Shown one piece after another: positions 1 to 10,183 of a DNA stretch of 64,000 nucleotides. The DNA comes from Pseudogemmobacter bohemicus (GTDB lineage: Bacteria; Pseudomonadota; Alphaproteobacteria; Rhodobacterales; Rhodobacteraceae), in the NCBI RefSeq assembly GCF_003290025.1, contig NZ_QNHG01000003.1, positions 336,460-400,459 of the forward strand, read 5' to 3'. The notes beneath the pieces are model-generated. The model was not told the DNA's origin. It worked only from the letters and a program-made list of their open reading frames with translations, and ran no database searches. Position numbers and translations under genes: made by a program. The stretch's first letter is position 1. Every line of letters begins with the position of its first letter.

Positions 1-21
1 AGTCACTGGTTAAAGAAAGGC

Positions 22-1947
<1,926 letters not shown>

Positions 1948-1981
1948 TCAGGCAGCGGCCCTGATTGTGACCCCTAAAGGG

Positions 1982-2173
1982 TCAGGCTTTGTCGACGGCC
2001 TTCTTCACCGCGTCCTTCGCCTTGCCAAGCGCCTGTTGCGCCTCGCCTTTCAGCTCTTGCGCGGCGCCTTCGGCGCGCAGCCGGTCATTGCCGGTCGCCT
2101 TGCCCACGGCCTGTTTCACAGTGCCTGCGGCCTCATTGGCCAGGCCTTTGATCTTGTCACCGGTGCTGCTCAT
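1982..2173 (-). CDS. CsbD family stress-response protein
   Basis: Small, highly charged Lys/Ala-rich protein of 63 residues. It has the CsbD-family layout: an N-terminal [13 protein letters not shown] block followed by a second K-G-x-A-x-Q-x-L-G-K-A-K block. CsbD-like proteins are abundant, mostly helical or disordered, and induced by general stress; their molecular role is unknown. The stop codon lies inside a short palindrome (TGACCC/GGGTCA, about 1968-1984). The gene is convergent with the upstream permease and divergent from mcl2. Confidence 0.85.
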   Translation of the reverse strand: MSSTGDKIKGLANEAAGTVKQAVGKATGNDRLRAEGAAQELKGEAQQALGKAKDAVKKAVDKA

Positions 2174-2491
2174 TCTGAACTCCTTTGGCTGGGTTGAAGC
2201 TGAGCGTCTCAGTGCAGGGAAAACGCCTGTTCCGGGCCGGGGTTCCGCCCGGGATGGTCACGGTCCTGTGTTCGGGCATGTTTCCGCCGGCAGGGGACGG
2301 CCCGCAGCAGACGGGGCAGCAGACGGGGCAACGGATGAGGCGGCGGGATCCGGGCAGCGGATCGGGGCGCCGCCGCCCTGCCTGAAAAACCGACGGCGGC
2401 GAAAAAGTTTCTGCAATGCGGCATTTCATGGCTTGCCGAATGTGCCAATTTCATGCTTTGACACGCAAGATTGTTTCAATGGAGACGCGCC
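2174..2491. other. Divergent promoter region csbD / mcl2
   Basis: 318 bases without a gene. The left part is GC-rich, with a short direct repeat around CAGACGGGGCAGCAGACGG (about 2305-2330). The right part is AT-richer and carries the motif at 2411-2425 listed separately. A purine-rich GGAGAC lies just before the mcl2 start. No RNA gene is recognised. Confidence 0.5.
2411..2425 (+). promoter_or_regulatory. Candidate operator upstream of mcl2
   Basis: CTGCAATGCGGCATT lies about 67-81 bases before the mcl2 start. The first 12 bases recur exactly at 17040-17051 upstream of ecm. With one extra T the sequence also occurs upstream of sdhC (6294-6308). All three targets are acetyl-CoA/EMC or TCA genes, which suggests a shared regulator of the short-chain acyl-CoA type (PccR/RamB-like, whose known sites contain TTTGCAA). 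The regulator is an inference. Confidence 0.4.
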
Positions 2492-3388
2492 ATGTCCTCC
2501 CTCCAGGTTGCAGACCCTCAGGGGACCCAGCCCTGCCGTTCGGTTCTCTATATTCCCGGCTCGCGTGAGCGCGCGCTGGAAAAGGCGCGCGATCTCGCCT
2601 GTGACGCGATCATCTTCGATCTGGAAGATGCGGTTGCGCCCGAGGAAAAGACCGCCGCGCGGGATCTGCTGGCGCGGGTTCTGGCCGGGGCGGATTACGG
2701 CCCGCGGCTGAAACTGGTGCGGATCAACGGGTTCGACACCGAATGGGGGCGCGAGGATGCCGCGGCCATGGCGCGCGCGATTGCCTCGGGCGCGAAGATC
2801 GACGCGATCCTGGTGCCGAAGGTCAGCGCGCCTGCCGATCTGGATGCGGTGGCGGTGCTGGCGCCCGGGGTCAGTCTCTGGGCGATGATGGAGACCTGTG
2901 CGGGCATGCTGAATGCGCAGGCGATTGCGGCGCATCCGATGCTGCGCGGTATGGTGATGGGCACCAATGACCTTGCGAAAGAGCTGGGCAGCCGCTTCCG
3001 GGCCGACCGACTGCCGATGCAGGCAGGGCTGGGGCTTTGCCTGCTGGCGGCGCGGGCTTACGGTCTGACCATTGTTGATGGCGTCTATAACGCCTTCAGG
3101 GATGAGGAAGGGCTGCGGGCTGAATGCGAACAGGGCCGCGATATGGGCTTTGACGGCAAGACGCTGATCCATCCGGCGCAGCTGGCGGTGGCCAATGCGG
3201 CTTTTGCGCCCTCGGAGGCAGAGCTGGACCTTGCCCGCCGCCAGATCGCGGCCTTTGACGAGGTGACGGCAGCGGGTGGCGGCGTGGCGGTGGTCGATGG
3301 GCGCATCGTCGAGAACCTGCATATCGTGACGGCGCGGGCGCTTCTCGACAAGGCTGCGGCGATTGGGGCTCTGGCTCTCGCGGGCTGA
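2492..3388 (+). CDS. mcl2: (3S)-malyl-CoA thioesterase (CitE/malyl-CoA lyase family)
   Basis: HpcH/HpaI-CitE superfamily protein of 298 residues. It has the start SVLYIPGSRERALEKA, the acidic FDLEDAV segment (43-49), the CoA/substrate arginine in VRING (R77), the metal-ligand glutamate in METCAGML and the MGTNDLAKE loop. In R. sphaeroides this enzyme hydrolyses (S)-malyl-CoA to malate and CoA in the last step of the EMC pathway. The neighbours (mch downstream, mdh and sdh nearby) support that role over a citrate-lyase or bifunctional malyl-CoA lyase role. The ATG at 2492 is preferred over the upstream TTG because it follows GGAGAC and begins at a typical N-terminus. The choice between Mcl2 and a plain CitE-like lyase rests on context. 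Confidence 0.82.
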   Translation: MSSLQVADPQGTQPCRSVLYIPGSRERALEKARDLACDAIIFDLEDAVAPEEKTAARDLLARVLAGADYGPRLKLVRINGFDTEWGREDAAAMARAIASGAKIDAILVPKVSAPADLDAVAVLAPGVSLWAMMETCAGMLNAQAIAAHPMLRGMVMGTNDLAKELGSRFRADRLPMQAGLGLCLLAARAYGLTIVDGVYNAFRDEEGLRAECEQGRDMGFDGKTLIHPAQLAVANAAFAPSEAELDLARRQIAAFDEVTAAGGGVAVVDGRIVENLHIVTARALLDKAAAIGALALAG

Positions 3389-3441
3389 TCGGGCGAGACA
3401 AGGACTGACCCTCAGCAGCCAGCCGAATCGGAGCCCGCGCC

Positions 3442-3990
3442 ATGTTCATCCTCACCGCCGGAGTGCTTTTGTGGAGCGCGGCCCATCTTCTGGGCCGGCT
3501 CGCGCCTGGATTGCGGGACCGGCTGGGCGGGCGGGCCGGAATGGGGCTGATCTCGCTGGCGGCAACGGCGATGATGGTCTTCGGCTACCGCGCGGCGGAG
3601 GGGGAGTTCTGGTGGGGCCGCGACCCGATGACGACGGGGATCAACAATCTGCTGATGCTGGTCTCGGTCTGGCTGTTCGCGGCGGCGGGGATGAAGACCT
3701 GGATCGCGCGGCAGATCCGGCATCCGATGCTCTGGGGGGTGGTGATCTGGATGGTCGCGCATCTTCTGGTCAATGGCGACACGCCGTCTTTCGTGCTGTT
3801 CGGCGGCATCGGGATCTGGGCTTTGTTGCAGATGGTGGTGATCAACCGCACCGGCCCCTGGGAGCGCCCGGAGGCAAAGCCCGGCAAGAGCCCGGCGCGG
3901 ATGGAAGCGATTGCCATTGCTGGCGCTCTGGTGGTCTATGGCGCGATTGCCGGAGTGCATTACGCACTGGGCTACGCTGCATTCGGGTGA
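3442..3990 (+). CDS. NnrU family membrane protein
   Basis: Membrane protein of 182 residues with five or six hydrophobic segments and the NnrU hallmarks: an early LWSAAHLL segment, then RHPMLWGVVIWMVAHLLVNGD and a FGGIGIWALLQM segment. NnrU was first noticed in nitrite and nitric oxide reductase clusters, but homologues occur widely in Rhodobacteraceae away from denitrification genes, and their function is not known. It lies 53 bases after mcl2 on the same strand and is followed 5 bases later by a small DUF1737-like gene, so the three may be co-transcribed. Confidence 0.85.
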   Translation: MFILTAGVLLWSAAHLLGRLAPGLRDRLGGRAGMGLISLAATAMMVFGYRAAEGEFWWGRDPMTTGINNLLMLVSVWLFAAAGMKTWIARQIRHPMLWGVVIWMVAHLLVNGDTPSFVLFGGIGIWALLQMVVINRTGPWERPEAKPGKSPARMEAIAIAGALVVYGAIAGVHYALGYAAFG

Positions 3991-3995
3991 ACTGC

Positions 3996-4199
3996 ATGAA
4001 ACTTTACCGCTTTCTGACCGGGGATGACACATCTGCCTTTTGCCACAAGGTCTCGGCCGCGCTGGCGAAGGGATGGGAGCTTTATGGTGAGCCGAGCTAT
4101 GCGTTTGACGCCTCGAACGGAGTGATGCGCTGCGGCCAGGCGGTGACAAAGGAAGTGCCGGGGGAATATGCGCCTGATCTGAAGCTGGGCGAGCAGTAA
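3996..4199 (+). CDS. Small DUF1737-like protein
   Basis: 67-residue protein starting MKLYRFLTGDDTSAFCHKV, with a central KGWELYGEPSYAFD segment. This matches the DUF1737 pattern of a short alpha/beta protein with the W-x-LYG-x-P-S motif. The start ATG is 5 bases after the nnrU stop, so it is probably the last gene of the mcl2-nnrU unit. Function unknown. A GC-rich hairpin element follows. Confidence 0.75.
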   Translation: MKLYRFLTGDDTSAFCHKVSAALAKGWELYGEPSYAFDASNGVMRCGQAVTKEVPGEYAPDLKLGEQ

Positions 4200-4208
4200 A
4201 GGCCGGGT

Positions 4209-4275
4209 CAGGGGGCGCTGCCCCCGTCTGCCTTTGGCAGACTCCCCCGGAGTATTTTGGTCAAGAGGAAGGGGC
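4209..4275. repeat. Intergenic hairpin element (GGAGTATTTT type)
   Basis: GGGGGCGCTGCCCCC hairpin, then a second stem TCTGCC-TTTG-GGCAGA, then CCCCCGGAGTATTTTGGTC. A closely similar element lies at 31745-31802 (CCCCCGGAGTATTTTTGTCA followed by a GGAGGAAGAG tail). It sits between a gene end and the next gene start and probably acts as a terminator. Confidence 0.6.
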
Positions 4276-4322
4276 TTTGCGCCTTTCTGACTGCATTTGG
4301 GGCCGATATTCGGGGGAGAGGG

Positions 4323-5351
4323 ATGAAGACCAATCCGGGGCGGTTTTTCGAGGATTATCGTATTGGCGAGGTGATCCGCCATGCGGTTCCCCGCACGGTG
4401 TCAGGGGGCGAGCGGGCGCTTTATCATGCGCTTTATCCGGCACGGGGGGCGCTTTATTCCTCGGATGAGTTTGCGCGCGCCTCGGGGCTGGCTTCGAGCC
4501 CGATGGATGATCTGATCGCGTTTCATACGGTGTTCGGCAAGACGGTGCCGGATATCTCGCTGAATGCGGTGGCCAATCTCGGTTATGCCGAGGGGCGCTG
4601 GCTGATGCCGGTCTGGCCGGGGGATACGCTGCGATCAGAGTCCGAGGTGATCGGGCTGAAGGAGAATTCCAACGGCAAATCCGGCGTGGTCTATGTGCGC
4701 ACGCGCGGGCTGAATCAGCGGGATGAGGTCGTGCTGGACTATGTTCGCTGGGTGATGGTGAAGAAGGCGCGGGCGGTGCCGGCGCCGGAGCCGGTGGTGC
4801 CGGAATTGCGCAAGGTGGTGCCGGCGGCGGAGCTGGTGGTGCCCGAGGGCCTCGATTTCAGCCGCTATGATTTTGCGCTGGCGGGAGAGCCGCATCGTTT
4901 CGGCGATTACGCGGTGGGTGAGAAGATCGACCATGTCGATGGCGTGACCGTCGAGGAGGCCGAGCATATGCTGGCGACCCGGCTGTGGCAGAACACCGCG
5001 AAAGTGCATTTCGATGCGACCAATCGCGAGGATGGGCGGCGGCTGATCTATGGCGGCCATGTGATCAGCCTCGGCCGCGCGCTGTCGTTCAACGGGCTTG
5101 CCAATGCGCAGATGATCGTGGCGCTGAACGCGGGCGCCCATGCCAATCCCTGTTTCTCGGGCGATACTGTTCGGGCCTGGTCTGAGGTTCTGGACAAGGC
5201 AGAGACGGCGGCGCCGGGCGTTGGGGCGCTCAGGCTGCGGCTGGTGGCGGTGAAGCAGGGCGCGGCGCCTTTTGCGCTGAAGGACGAGGATGGCAAATAT
5301 CTGCCCGAGGTGCTGCTGGATCTGGATTACTGGGCGCTGGTGCCGCTCTGA
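4323..5351 (+). CDS. mch: Mesaconyl-CoA hydratase (beta-methylmalyl-CoA dehydratase)
   Basis: 342-residue tandem hot-dog (MaoC-like) protein. The first half begins NPGRFFEDYRIGEVIRHA with RTVSGGERALYHALYP. The second half has a matching FGDYAVGEKIDHVDGVTVEEAEHMLATRLWQNTAKVHFD segment with the catalytic-type region and a GGHVISLGRALS stretch. Length and both half-signatures fit Mch of the EMC pathway, which hydrates mesaconyl-C1-CoA to beta-methylmalyl-CoA. The ATG at 4323 follows GGGGGAGAGGG. The coding end overlaps a convergent membrane-protein gene by 25 bases. Placement beside mcl2 is as expected for Rhodobacter relatives. Confidence 0.92.
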   Translation: MKTNPGRFFEDYRIGEVIRHAVPRTVSGGERALYHALYPARGALYSSDEFARASGLASSPMDDLIAFHTVFGKTVPDISLNAVANLGYAEGRWLMPVWPGDTLRSESEVIGLKENSNGKSGVVYVRTRGLNQRDEVVLDYVRWVMVKKARAVPAPEPVVPELRKVVPAAELVVPEGLDFSRYDFALAGEPHRFGDYAVGEKIDHVDGVTVEEAEHMLATRLWQNTAKVHFDATNREDGRRLIYGGHVISLGRALSFNGLANAQMIVALNAGAHANPCFSGDTVRAWSEVLDKAETAAPGVGALRLRLVAVKQGAAPFALKDEDGKYLPEVLLDLDYWALVPL

Positions 5352-6088
5352 TCCTTTGCCGCGCGGCGCAGGATATGGGTGATCAGGTCGCGGTTCAGCA
5401 TGAGTGTCGCCGGCATTTCCGGGGCTGGCACCCGGCGCAGGGCCCTGAGCCGGATGAGGTCGTCATGGACGAGGAAGGGCATTCCGACCCCGTCGCCCGG
5501 CTTCAGGCTGCGGTAAAGGCGGTCGCTGAGACAGCGATCTAACTGAATATCCGCTGTCAGGGTCAGCCGCGCGGTGGTGAAGCAGCGCTGACCGGGGTTG
5601 GGGAACTGTGCCACGGAACCCAGCTTCTCGACATGAGCCAGCTGCACGATTTCTGCGCCCAGAAGGTTGAGCCGGATGGTTGGCCAGGTGAGGGCGGCGC
5701 TCATCTGCGTCAGGACAAAGGCACAGATCGGAGCGATCAGGAATGTGCCCTTGACGTTCCTCAATGCGAGGAAAAGTGGCGGGACTGCGGGTGTCGGGTT
5801 CTCGGCTACCGCATCGGTATCTTCGTTTCCGCGCGCAAGGGTCGTGGACATGGCGATCCACCAGGCAAGCCACAGGAAGATGAAACCGACCGGGATCTTG
5901 CCGGGTGAGGCGATATCAGAGCGGGACACACCACCGGCGATGGCGTTCCAGAAGATCGCAATGACCCCGAGGAGCATCGCGATCATCATCGAAGTGAGGC
6001 AGAGGATCAGGCACCATTCGAAAACGCGCCGCCAGCGCGGCAGTGAAGGGTCACGATGGTAAAACCTGGCGGGCTGGGTTTGGTGCAT
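5327..6088 (-). CDS. Membrane protein of unknown function
   Basis: 253 residues with three predicted membrane spans, at about 24-52, 66-84 and 112-138, followed by a soluble C-terminal half of about 115 residues. No catalytic motif is seen and I do not recognise the family. The start ATG at 6088 fits the first basic and hydrophobic segment. Its last 25 bases overlap the 3' end of mch on the other strand. Its 5' end shares a 353-base divergent region with sdhC, so the operator-like palindromes there could control either gene. Confidence 0.7.
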   Translation of the reverse strand: MHQTQPARFYHRDPSLPRWRRVFEWCLILCLTSMMIAMLLGVIAIFWNAIAGGVSRSDIASPGKIPVGFIFLWLAWWIAMSTTLARGNEDTDAVAENPTPAVPPLFLALRNVKGTFLIAPICAFVLTQMSAALTWPTIRLNLLGAEIVQLAHVEKLGSVAQFPNPGQRCFTTARLTLTADIQLDRCLSDRLYRSLKPGDGVGMPFLVHDDLIRLRALRRVPAPEMPATLMLNRDLITHILRRAAKDQSGTSAQ

Positions 6089-6214
6089 GATTATGCTGGG
6101 TGGCCAGAAAATCGGGCTGAATTAGGGCTGATTTCCGACCGCTGAGCAGCGCATGCTGCATGATCTGTGCCTGATGGCAGCATGAATTCTGAATAAAACT
6201 CTTGGTTATTACCT

Positions 6215-6255
6215 GTGATCACTAATGTGATCACACTTTTCAAAATCGTGATCAC
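6215..6255. promoter_or_regulatory. Triple GTGATCAC palindrome (candidate operator)
   Basis: Three perfect copies of the 8-base palindrome GTGATCAC at 6215-6222, 6227-6234 and 6248-6255, with start-to-start spacing of 12 and 21 bases (about one and two helical turns). The second and third are flanked as TGTGATCACA and CGTGATCACA. The helical phasing suggests cooperative binding of a dimeric regulator to one DNA face. The regulator is not identified. The site lies 187-227 bases before sdhC and 127-167 bases from the divergent gene start. Confidence 0.55.
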
Positions 6256-6291
6256 AAACCGCAGAAAAACTTGCGCGGTTAGCGGGAACAG

Positions 6292-6308
6292 TTTGCAATT
6301 GCGGCATT
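6292..6308 (+). promoter_or_regulatory. Candidate operator shared with mcl2 and ecm
   Basis: TTTGCAATTGCGGCATT. It is identical to TGCAATGCGGCATT upstream of mcl2 except for one inserted T, and it resembles the CTGCAATGCGGC upstream of ecm. The TTTGCAA core resembles known PccR/RamB-family half sites. It lies 134-150 bases before sdhC, close to the GTGATCAC array. Confidence 0.4.
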
Positions 6309-6441
6309 GCCCCCCGTGACTTGGGTGATAAAAGCGCTAAGAGAATTGGCATATCGAAGCGCGCGCCATCGCGGTTCACCCAACCGGGTCTGGCCCGGAG
6401 CGGTTCCGGGATGGGGCAAGCCAGCGGCGAAGGGACAAGCC

Positions 6442-6831
6442 ATGTCTGCACCGAAACGGGTCGAGCGACCTCTTTCTCCGTTTATGATCGGCCCCTATTA
6501 TCGGCCGCAGATGACCTCCATCTCCTCGATCATGGTCCGCATCACCGGCATCGCGACTCTGGGCACCATTTTCCTGATCGTGGCCTGGCTGGTGGCGGCG
6601 GCCACTTCGGAGGAGGCTTTCGACTGCGTCAACTGGCTTCTGACTTCGGTGGTGGGCGATATCGTAATGACCCTGGCGGCCTGGGCGATCTGGTATCACG
6701 CGCTTGGCCGGTTGCGGCATGTGATCTGGGATCTGGGCTATTTCATCGAGGTGAAGGCCAATGAGGTGATGGGCCTTGCGATGTTCATCGGCGCCACCGT
6801 GCTGACCATCATCACCGTGCTTGTGGTCTGA
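6442..6831 (+). CDS. sdhC: Succinate dehydrogenase cytochrome b556 subunit
   Basis: 129-residue membrane anchor of complex II. It begins with the RPLSPFMIGPYYRPQMTSISS segment typical of alphaproteobacterial SdhC. Three membrane spans follow, with the haem-ligand pattern YHALGRLRH (H86 and H93) and a conserved DLG after it. It carries electrons from SdhB to ubiquinone together with SdhD. The ATG at 6442 is chosen because it gives this N-terminus; the frame is open further upstream into the promoter region. First gene of the sdh operon, 11 bases before sdhD. Confidence 0.95.
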   Translation: MSAPKRVERPLSPFMIGPYYRPQMTSISSIMVRITGIATLGTIFLIVAWLVAAATSEEAFDCVNWLLTSVVGDIVMTLAAWAIWYHALGRLRHVIWDLGYFIEVKANEVMGLAMFIGATVLTIITVLVV

Positions 6832-6842
6832 GGAGCAAAGAG

Positions 6843-7214
6843 ATGCGTTTCATCACCGATCGCAAAGGCGCCGAGGGGCTGGGTTCGGCCCGGGCAGGCA
6901 CCCATCACCACTGGCATATGATGATCAGCTCGGCGCTGCTCGTGGTGCTGGTGCCGCTGTTTGTTTTCACCTTCGGCTGCGCGCTTGGCCAGGACCATGA
7001 TGATGTGCTGGACTATTTCTCGCATCCCTGGCCTGCGATCATCACCGGGCTGACGCTGATCGTGGTGACGCTGCATTGCAAGGCCGAGGCCGAAGAGGCC
7101 ATCATCGACTATATCCATGGCGTGAAGGCGAAGCTGGCGCTGGTTGCGGTGACGGGCCTTGCCTGGTCGCTGATCGCTGCCGGTCTCTTTGCCCTGGTAA
7201 AACTGGCCCTGTAA
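6843..7214 (+). CDS. sdhD: Succinate dehydrogenase membrane anchor subunit
   Basis: 123-residue hydrophobic anchor with three spans. The N-terminal RKGAEGLGSARAGTHHHW is characteristic of alphaproteobacterial SdhD. H78 in the second span (VTLHCKAEAEEAIIDYIHG) is the likely haem ligand and lies beside the quinone-site tyrosine. It follows sdhC by 11 bases with a GGAGCAAAGAG ribosome site, and sdhA begins 48 bases later. Confidence 0.95.
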   Translation: MRFITDRKGAEGLGSARAGTHHHWHMMISSALLVVLVPLFVFTFGCALGQDHDDVLDYFSHPWPAIITGLTLIVVTLHCKAEAEEAIIDYIHGVKAKLALVAVTGLAWSLIAAGLFALVKLAL

Positions 7215-7262
7215 GCGGCCGCCCGACGGGTGGTCCTGTACGCGCGGTAAGGAAAGACGGAA

Positions 7263-9068
7263 ATGACTGCTGCATACCAATACGAGACGCATGAATATGA
7301 CGTCGTGGTTGTCGGTGCCGGTGGCGCGGGGCTGCGCGCGACGCTGGGCATGGCCGAGCAGGGGCTCCACACCGCCTGCGTGACCAAGGTTTTCCCGACG
7401 CGGTCCCATACCGTCGCGGCCCAGGGCGGCATCGCGGCGTCTTTGGCCAATATGGGCCCCGATAACTGGCAGTGGCATATGTATGACACCGTCAAGGGCT
7501 CGGACTGGCTGGGCGATACCGATGCGATGGAATACCTCGCGCGCTCGGCCCCGGCGGCGGTTTATGAGCTGGAACATTACGGCGTACCGTTTTCCAGGAC
7601 CGAAGAGGGCAAGATCTATCAGCGCCCCTTTGGCGGCCATACGACCGAATTCGGCGAAGGCCCGCCCGTGCAGCGCACCTGTGCCGCCGCTGACCGCACC
7701 GGCCACGCGATCCTGCACACGCTTTATGGCCGGTCGCTGAAAGAACAGGCCGAGTTCTACATCGAATACTTCGCGCTGGATCTGATCATCACTGACGGGC
7801 GCTGTACGGGCGTGGTGTGCTGGAAGCTCGATGATGGCACCATCCATGTCTTCAACGCCAAGATGGTGGTGCTGGCGACCGGCGGTTACGGCCGCGCCTA
7901 TTTCTCGGCAACTTCCGCCCATACCTGCACCGGCGATGGCGGTGGCATGGTGGCGCGCGCGGGCCTGCCGCTCCAGGATATGGAATTCGTGCAGTTCCAC
8001 CCGACCGGCATCTATGGCTCCGGCTGTCTGATCACCGAGGGCGCGCGCGGCGAAGGCGGCTACCTGACCAACTCCAACGGAGAGCGGTTCATGGAGCGGT
8101 ACGCGCCCCATTACAAAGACCTCGCGCCGCGCGATTATGTCTCGCGCTGCATGACGATGGAGATCCGTGAAGGCCGGGGTGTGGGCGCTGAGAAAGACCA
8201 TATCTTCCTGCACCTGAACCACCTGCCGCCCGCGACCCTGCACGAGCGTCTCCCGGGGATTTCAGAATCCGCGAAGATCTTCGCCGGCGTCGATCTGAAC
8301 AAGGAACCGATCCCGGTTCTGCCCACCGTTCACTACAATATGGGCGGTATCCCGACGAATTACTGGGGCGAGGTGCTGAACCCGACCCCGGAAAACCCGG
8401 ATGCGATCTTCCCCGGCCTGATGGCGGTGGGTGAGGCAGGCTGCGCGAGCGTCCATGGTGCGAACCGTTTGGGCTCGAATTCGCTGATTGACCTTGTGGT
8501 GTTTGGGCGCGCGGCGGCAATCCGCGCCGGTCAGGTGGTTGACCCGAAATCGCCGGTGCCGCCGACCAACAAGGCCAGCGTCGACCAGGCGCTGGCGCGG
8601 TTTGATGGGCTGCGTCACGCCAATGGCGCGGTCGCGACTGCCGATCTGCGCCTTGAGATGCAGAAAACCATGCAGCGCGATGCCGCCGTGTTCCGCACCG
8701 AGAAAACGCTTGCAGAGGGCGAGGTCGCGATGACCGAAATCGCCGGCAAGATGAATGACCTCAAGGTCACCGACCGCTCGATGATCTGGAACAGCGACCT
8801 GATGGAGACGCTGGAGCTGACCAACCTGATGCCGAACGCGCTGGCCACGATCTACGGCGCCCATGCCCGCACGGAAAGCCGCGGTGCCCATGCGCATGAG
8901 GATCATCCGACCCGTGACGACGTGAACTGGAGAAAGCACAGCCTCGCCCATGTCGAAGGCAATAAGGTGGTGCTGAGCTACCGGCCCGTCCATCTTGATC
9001 CGCTGACGACCGAGGCGGATGGTGGTATCAGTCTGAAGAAGATCGCCCCGGCAGAACGGAAATTCTGA
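7263..9068 (+). CDS. sdhA: Succinate dehydrogenase flavoprotein subunit
   Basis: 601-residue FAD subunit oxidising succinate to fumarate. It has the dinucleotide loop [11 protein letters not shown], the FAD-linked histidine in [10 protein letters not shown], the active-site [10 protein letters not shown] and [11 protein letters not shown] segments, and the [11 protein letters not shown] motif. The length is standard. Its stop codon overlaps the start of the next gene by one base (TGATG). That next gene is a lipoprotein instead of sdhB, which is unusual relative to the classical sdhCDAB order. Confidence 0.97.
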   Translation: MTAAYQYETHEYDVVVVGAGGAGLRATLGMAEQGLHTACVTKVFPTRSHTVAAQGGIAASLANMGPDNWQWHMYDTVKGSDWLGDTDAMEYLARSAPAAVYELEHYGVPFSRTEEGKIYQRPFGGHTTEFGEGPPVQRTCAAADRTGHAILHTLYGRSLKEQAEFYIEYFALDLIITDGRCTGVVCWKLDDGTIHVFNAKMVVLATGGYGRAYFSATSAHTCTGDGGGMVARAGLPLQDMEFVQFHPTGIYGSGCLITEGARGEGGYLTNSNGERFMERYAPHYKDLAPRDYVSRCMTMEIREGRGVGAEKDHIFLHLNHLPPATLHERLPGISESAKIFAGVDLNKEPIPVLPTVHYNMGGIPTNYWGEVLNPTPENPDAIFPGLMAVGEAGCASVHGANRLGSNSLIDLVVFGRAAAIRAGQVVDPKSPVPPTNKASVDQALARFDGLRHANGAVATADLRLEMQKTMQRDAAVFRTEKTLAEGEVAMTEIAGKMNDLKVTDRSMIWNSDLMETLELTNLMPNALATIYGAHARTESRGAHAHEDHPTRDDVNWRKHSLAHVEGNKVVLSYRPVHLDPLTTEADGGISLKKIAPAERKF

Positions 9069-9529
9069 TGCGTGTCTTTCGTGCCTTTTTTGTGTTTTCC
9101 GGCCTGTGTCTGGGTCTGGCTGCTTGCGCGCAACGAGACACCGCTCCGCGCTACGAGGCGGCATGTTTCGCCGAGACGAATGTGCTGGAGCGAGAAAAGC
9201 GTGGCGATGCCCAGGCTGCAGGTCGCGATCTTGTTTCATGTCTTAACTGGAAATATGAGGAAGAGGCTGCAAGAACCGGTCAGCCCGTGCGCCAGGTGGT
9301 TACATTTAACGGCCAGCCAACGGCAGGAGGCACCCGTGCCCCGGCCGCGCCGGTTTCGAAGACGACACAGGCTGCTTCGGGGGGCGCAATCCCGGTGATC
9401 GACACCACCGGGGGATGGGTGGCGCCCGCTGCCGCGCCGATCCGGACCTCGCCGCAAATCACGGATCCGGAAAAGCAGTGCCGTAAAACCATGACAGGAG
9501 GGACCGGCTATGGCTGTTCTGCCAACTAA
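9068..9529 (+). CDS. Lipoprotein 1 of the sdh-embedded cassette
   Basis: 153-residue predicted lipoprotein with a signal peptide ending in the lipobox LAAC at about residue 20. The mature part holds several cysteines (AACFAET, VSCLNW, KQCRKT, YGCSAN), a charged helix and a Pro/Ala/Thr-rich linker around 80-110. No known domain is recognised. The start overlaps the sdhA stop by one base, so it is translationally linked to sdhA. It may be a periplasmic accessory factor or a passenger; function unknown. Confidence 0.75.
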   Translation: MRVFRAFFVFSGLCLGLAACAQRDTAPRYEAACFAETNVLEREKRGDAQAAGRDLVSCLNWKYEEEAARTGQPVRQVVTFNGQPTAGGTRAPAAPVSKTTQAASGGAIPVIDTTGGWVAPAAAPIRTSPQITDPEKQCRKTMTGGTGYGCSAN

Positions 9530-9869
9530 GGCGCTGATGCTGACCGCGATTGTCGCGCTGTCGGGCTGTGTTGCCGGGGAGAGCATGATGCAGGAAACCA
9601 CCCGCTCTCTGGCCCGCACGGCGGTCAATGGCGCGGCGAACCAATATCTTCCGGGCGTCAATGTCTCGCCCTATACCGATTGCGTCATCAACAATGCGCA
9701 GACGGGCGAGCTGGTGCAGCTGGCGCAATATGCCTCTGCCGGGACCAATGGCGCCGCCCAGGCCTGGCCGGTGGTCCGCACCATCGCCAGCCGCCCCGAG
9801 GCGACCCAATGCCTGATGCAGTCGCTGACCGCGACGGATCTGCTGGAAGTCGGAGGGGCCTCGCTGTGA
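9510..9869 (+). CDS. Lipoprotein 2 of the cassette (paralogue of the next gene)
   Basis: 119-residue predicted lipoprotein with lipobox LSGC at about 17-20. It is preceded by a strong AGGAGG and overlaps the previous gene by 20 bases. The mature part has two conserved cysteines, in TDCVINNA and ATQCLMQS. It aligns with the following gene along its length: E-TTR-S-LAR against DKTTRNIAH, TDCVI against TECIL, and VRTIASRPEATQCL against VRNIALRPAAQSCF. The two are therefore tandem duplicates. Function unknown. Confidence 0.75.
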   Translation: MAVLPTKALMLTAIVALSGCVAGESMMQETTRSLARTAVNGAANQYLPGVNVSPYTDCVINNAQTGELVQLAQYASAGTNGAAQAWPVVRTIASRPEATQCLMQSLTATDLLEVGGASL

Positions 9870-10183
9870 TCCTCCGCGCCGCACTGATCCCTGCCATGAT
9901 GCTGCTGGCCGCCTGCGATCCGCAGGCGCTGGCCGATAAGACCACCCGCAATATCGCGCATGGCGTGGTGATGCCGGTGGTGTCGAGGGATCTGCCGGCG
10001 GGCCCGGCGCAGCAGGCGACCGAATGCATTCTCGATGCAGCCTCGATGCCCGAGATCCGGGCACTGGCGCGTGACACCGGCGTCGAAGCCGGCACCCAGA
10101 CCCGCGAGAATGTCCGCAATATCGCGCTGCGCCCGGCGGCGCAGAGCTGTTTTTCGACCTACAACATCCCGCAGGTGCGCTGA
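9866..10183 (+). CDS. Lipoprotein 3 of the cassette (paralogue of the previous gene)
   Basis: 105 residues from a GTG start in a GTGA overlap with the previous stop. The lipobox is LLAAC at about 13-17. It shares the two-cysteine core TECIL...VRNIALRPAAQSCF with lipoprotein 2. The GTG start is chosen because it gives a complete signal peptide directly and matches the 4-base overlap style of this operon. Probably exported and lipid-anchored; function unknown. Confidence 0.72.
   Translation: MILRAALIPAMMLLAACDPQALADKTTRNIAHGVVMPVVSRDLPAGPAQQATECILDAASMPEIRALARDTGVEAGTQTRENVRNIALRPAAQSCFSTYNIPQVR

Larger units (their letters stand above)
6089..6441. other. Divergent regulatory region upstream of sdhC
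   Basis: 353 bases without a gene, locally AT-rich compared with its surroundings. It carries three GTGATCAC palindromes and a TTTGCAATTGCGGCATT motif (both listed separately). The sdhC start follows AAGGGACAAGCC. No RNA gene is recognised. Confidence 0.6.

Noticed and set aside
6215-6255. Interpretation of the GTGATCAC array as CRP/FNR sites
   Set aside because: CRP-type sites are TGTGA-N6-TCACA; here the half sites abut with no 6-base spacer, so the regulator is left open.
6738-8243. 501-codon minus-strand frame antisense to sdhD and sdhA
   Set aside because: No domain; SdhA and SdhD motifs are unambiguous on the plus strand.
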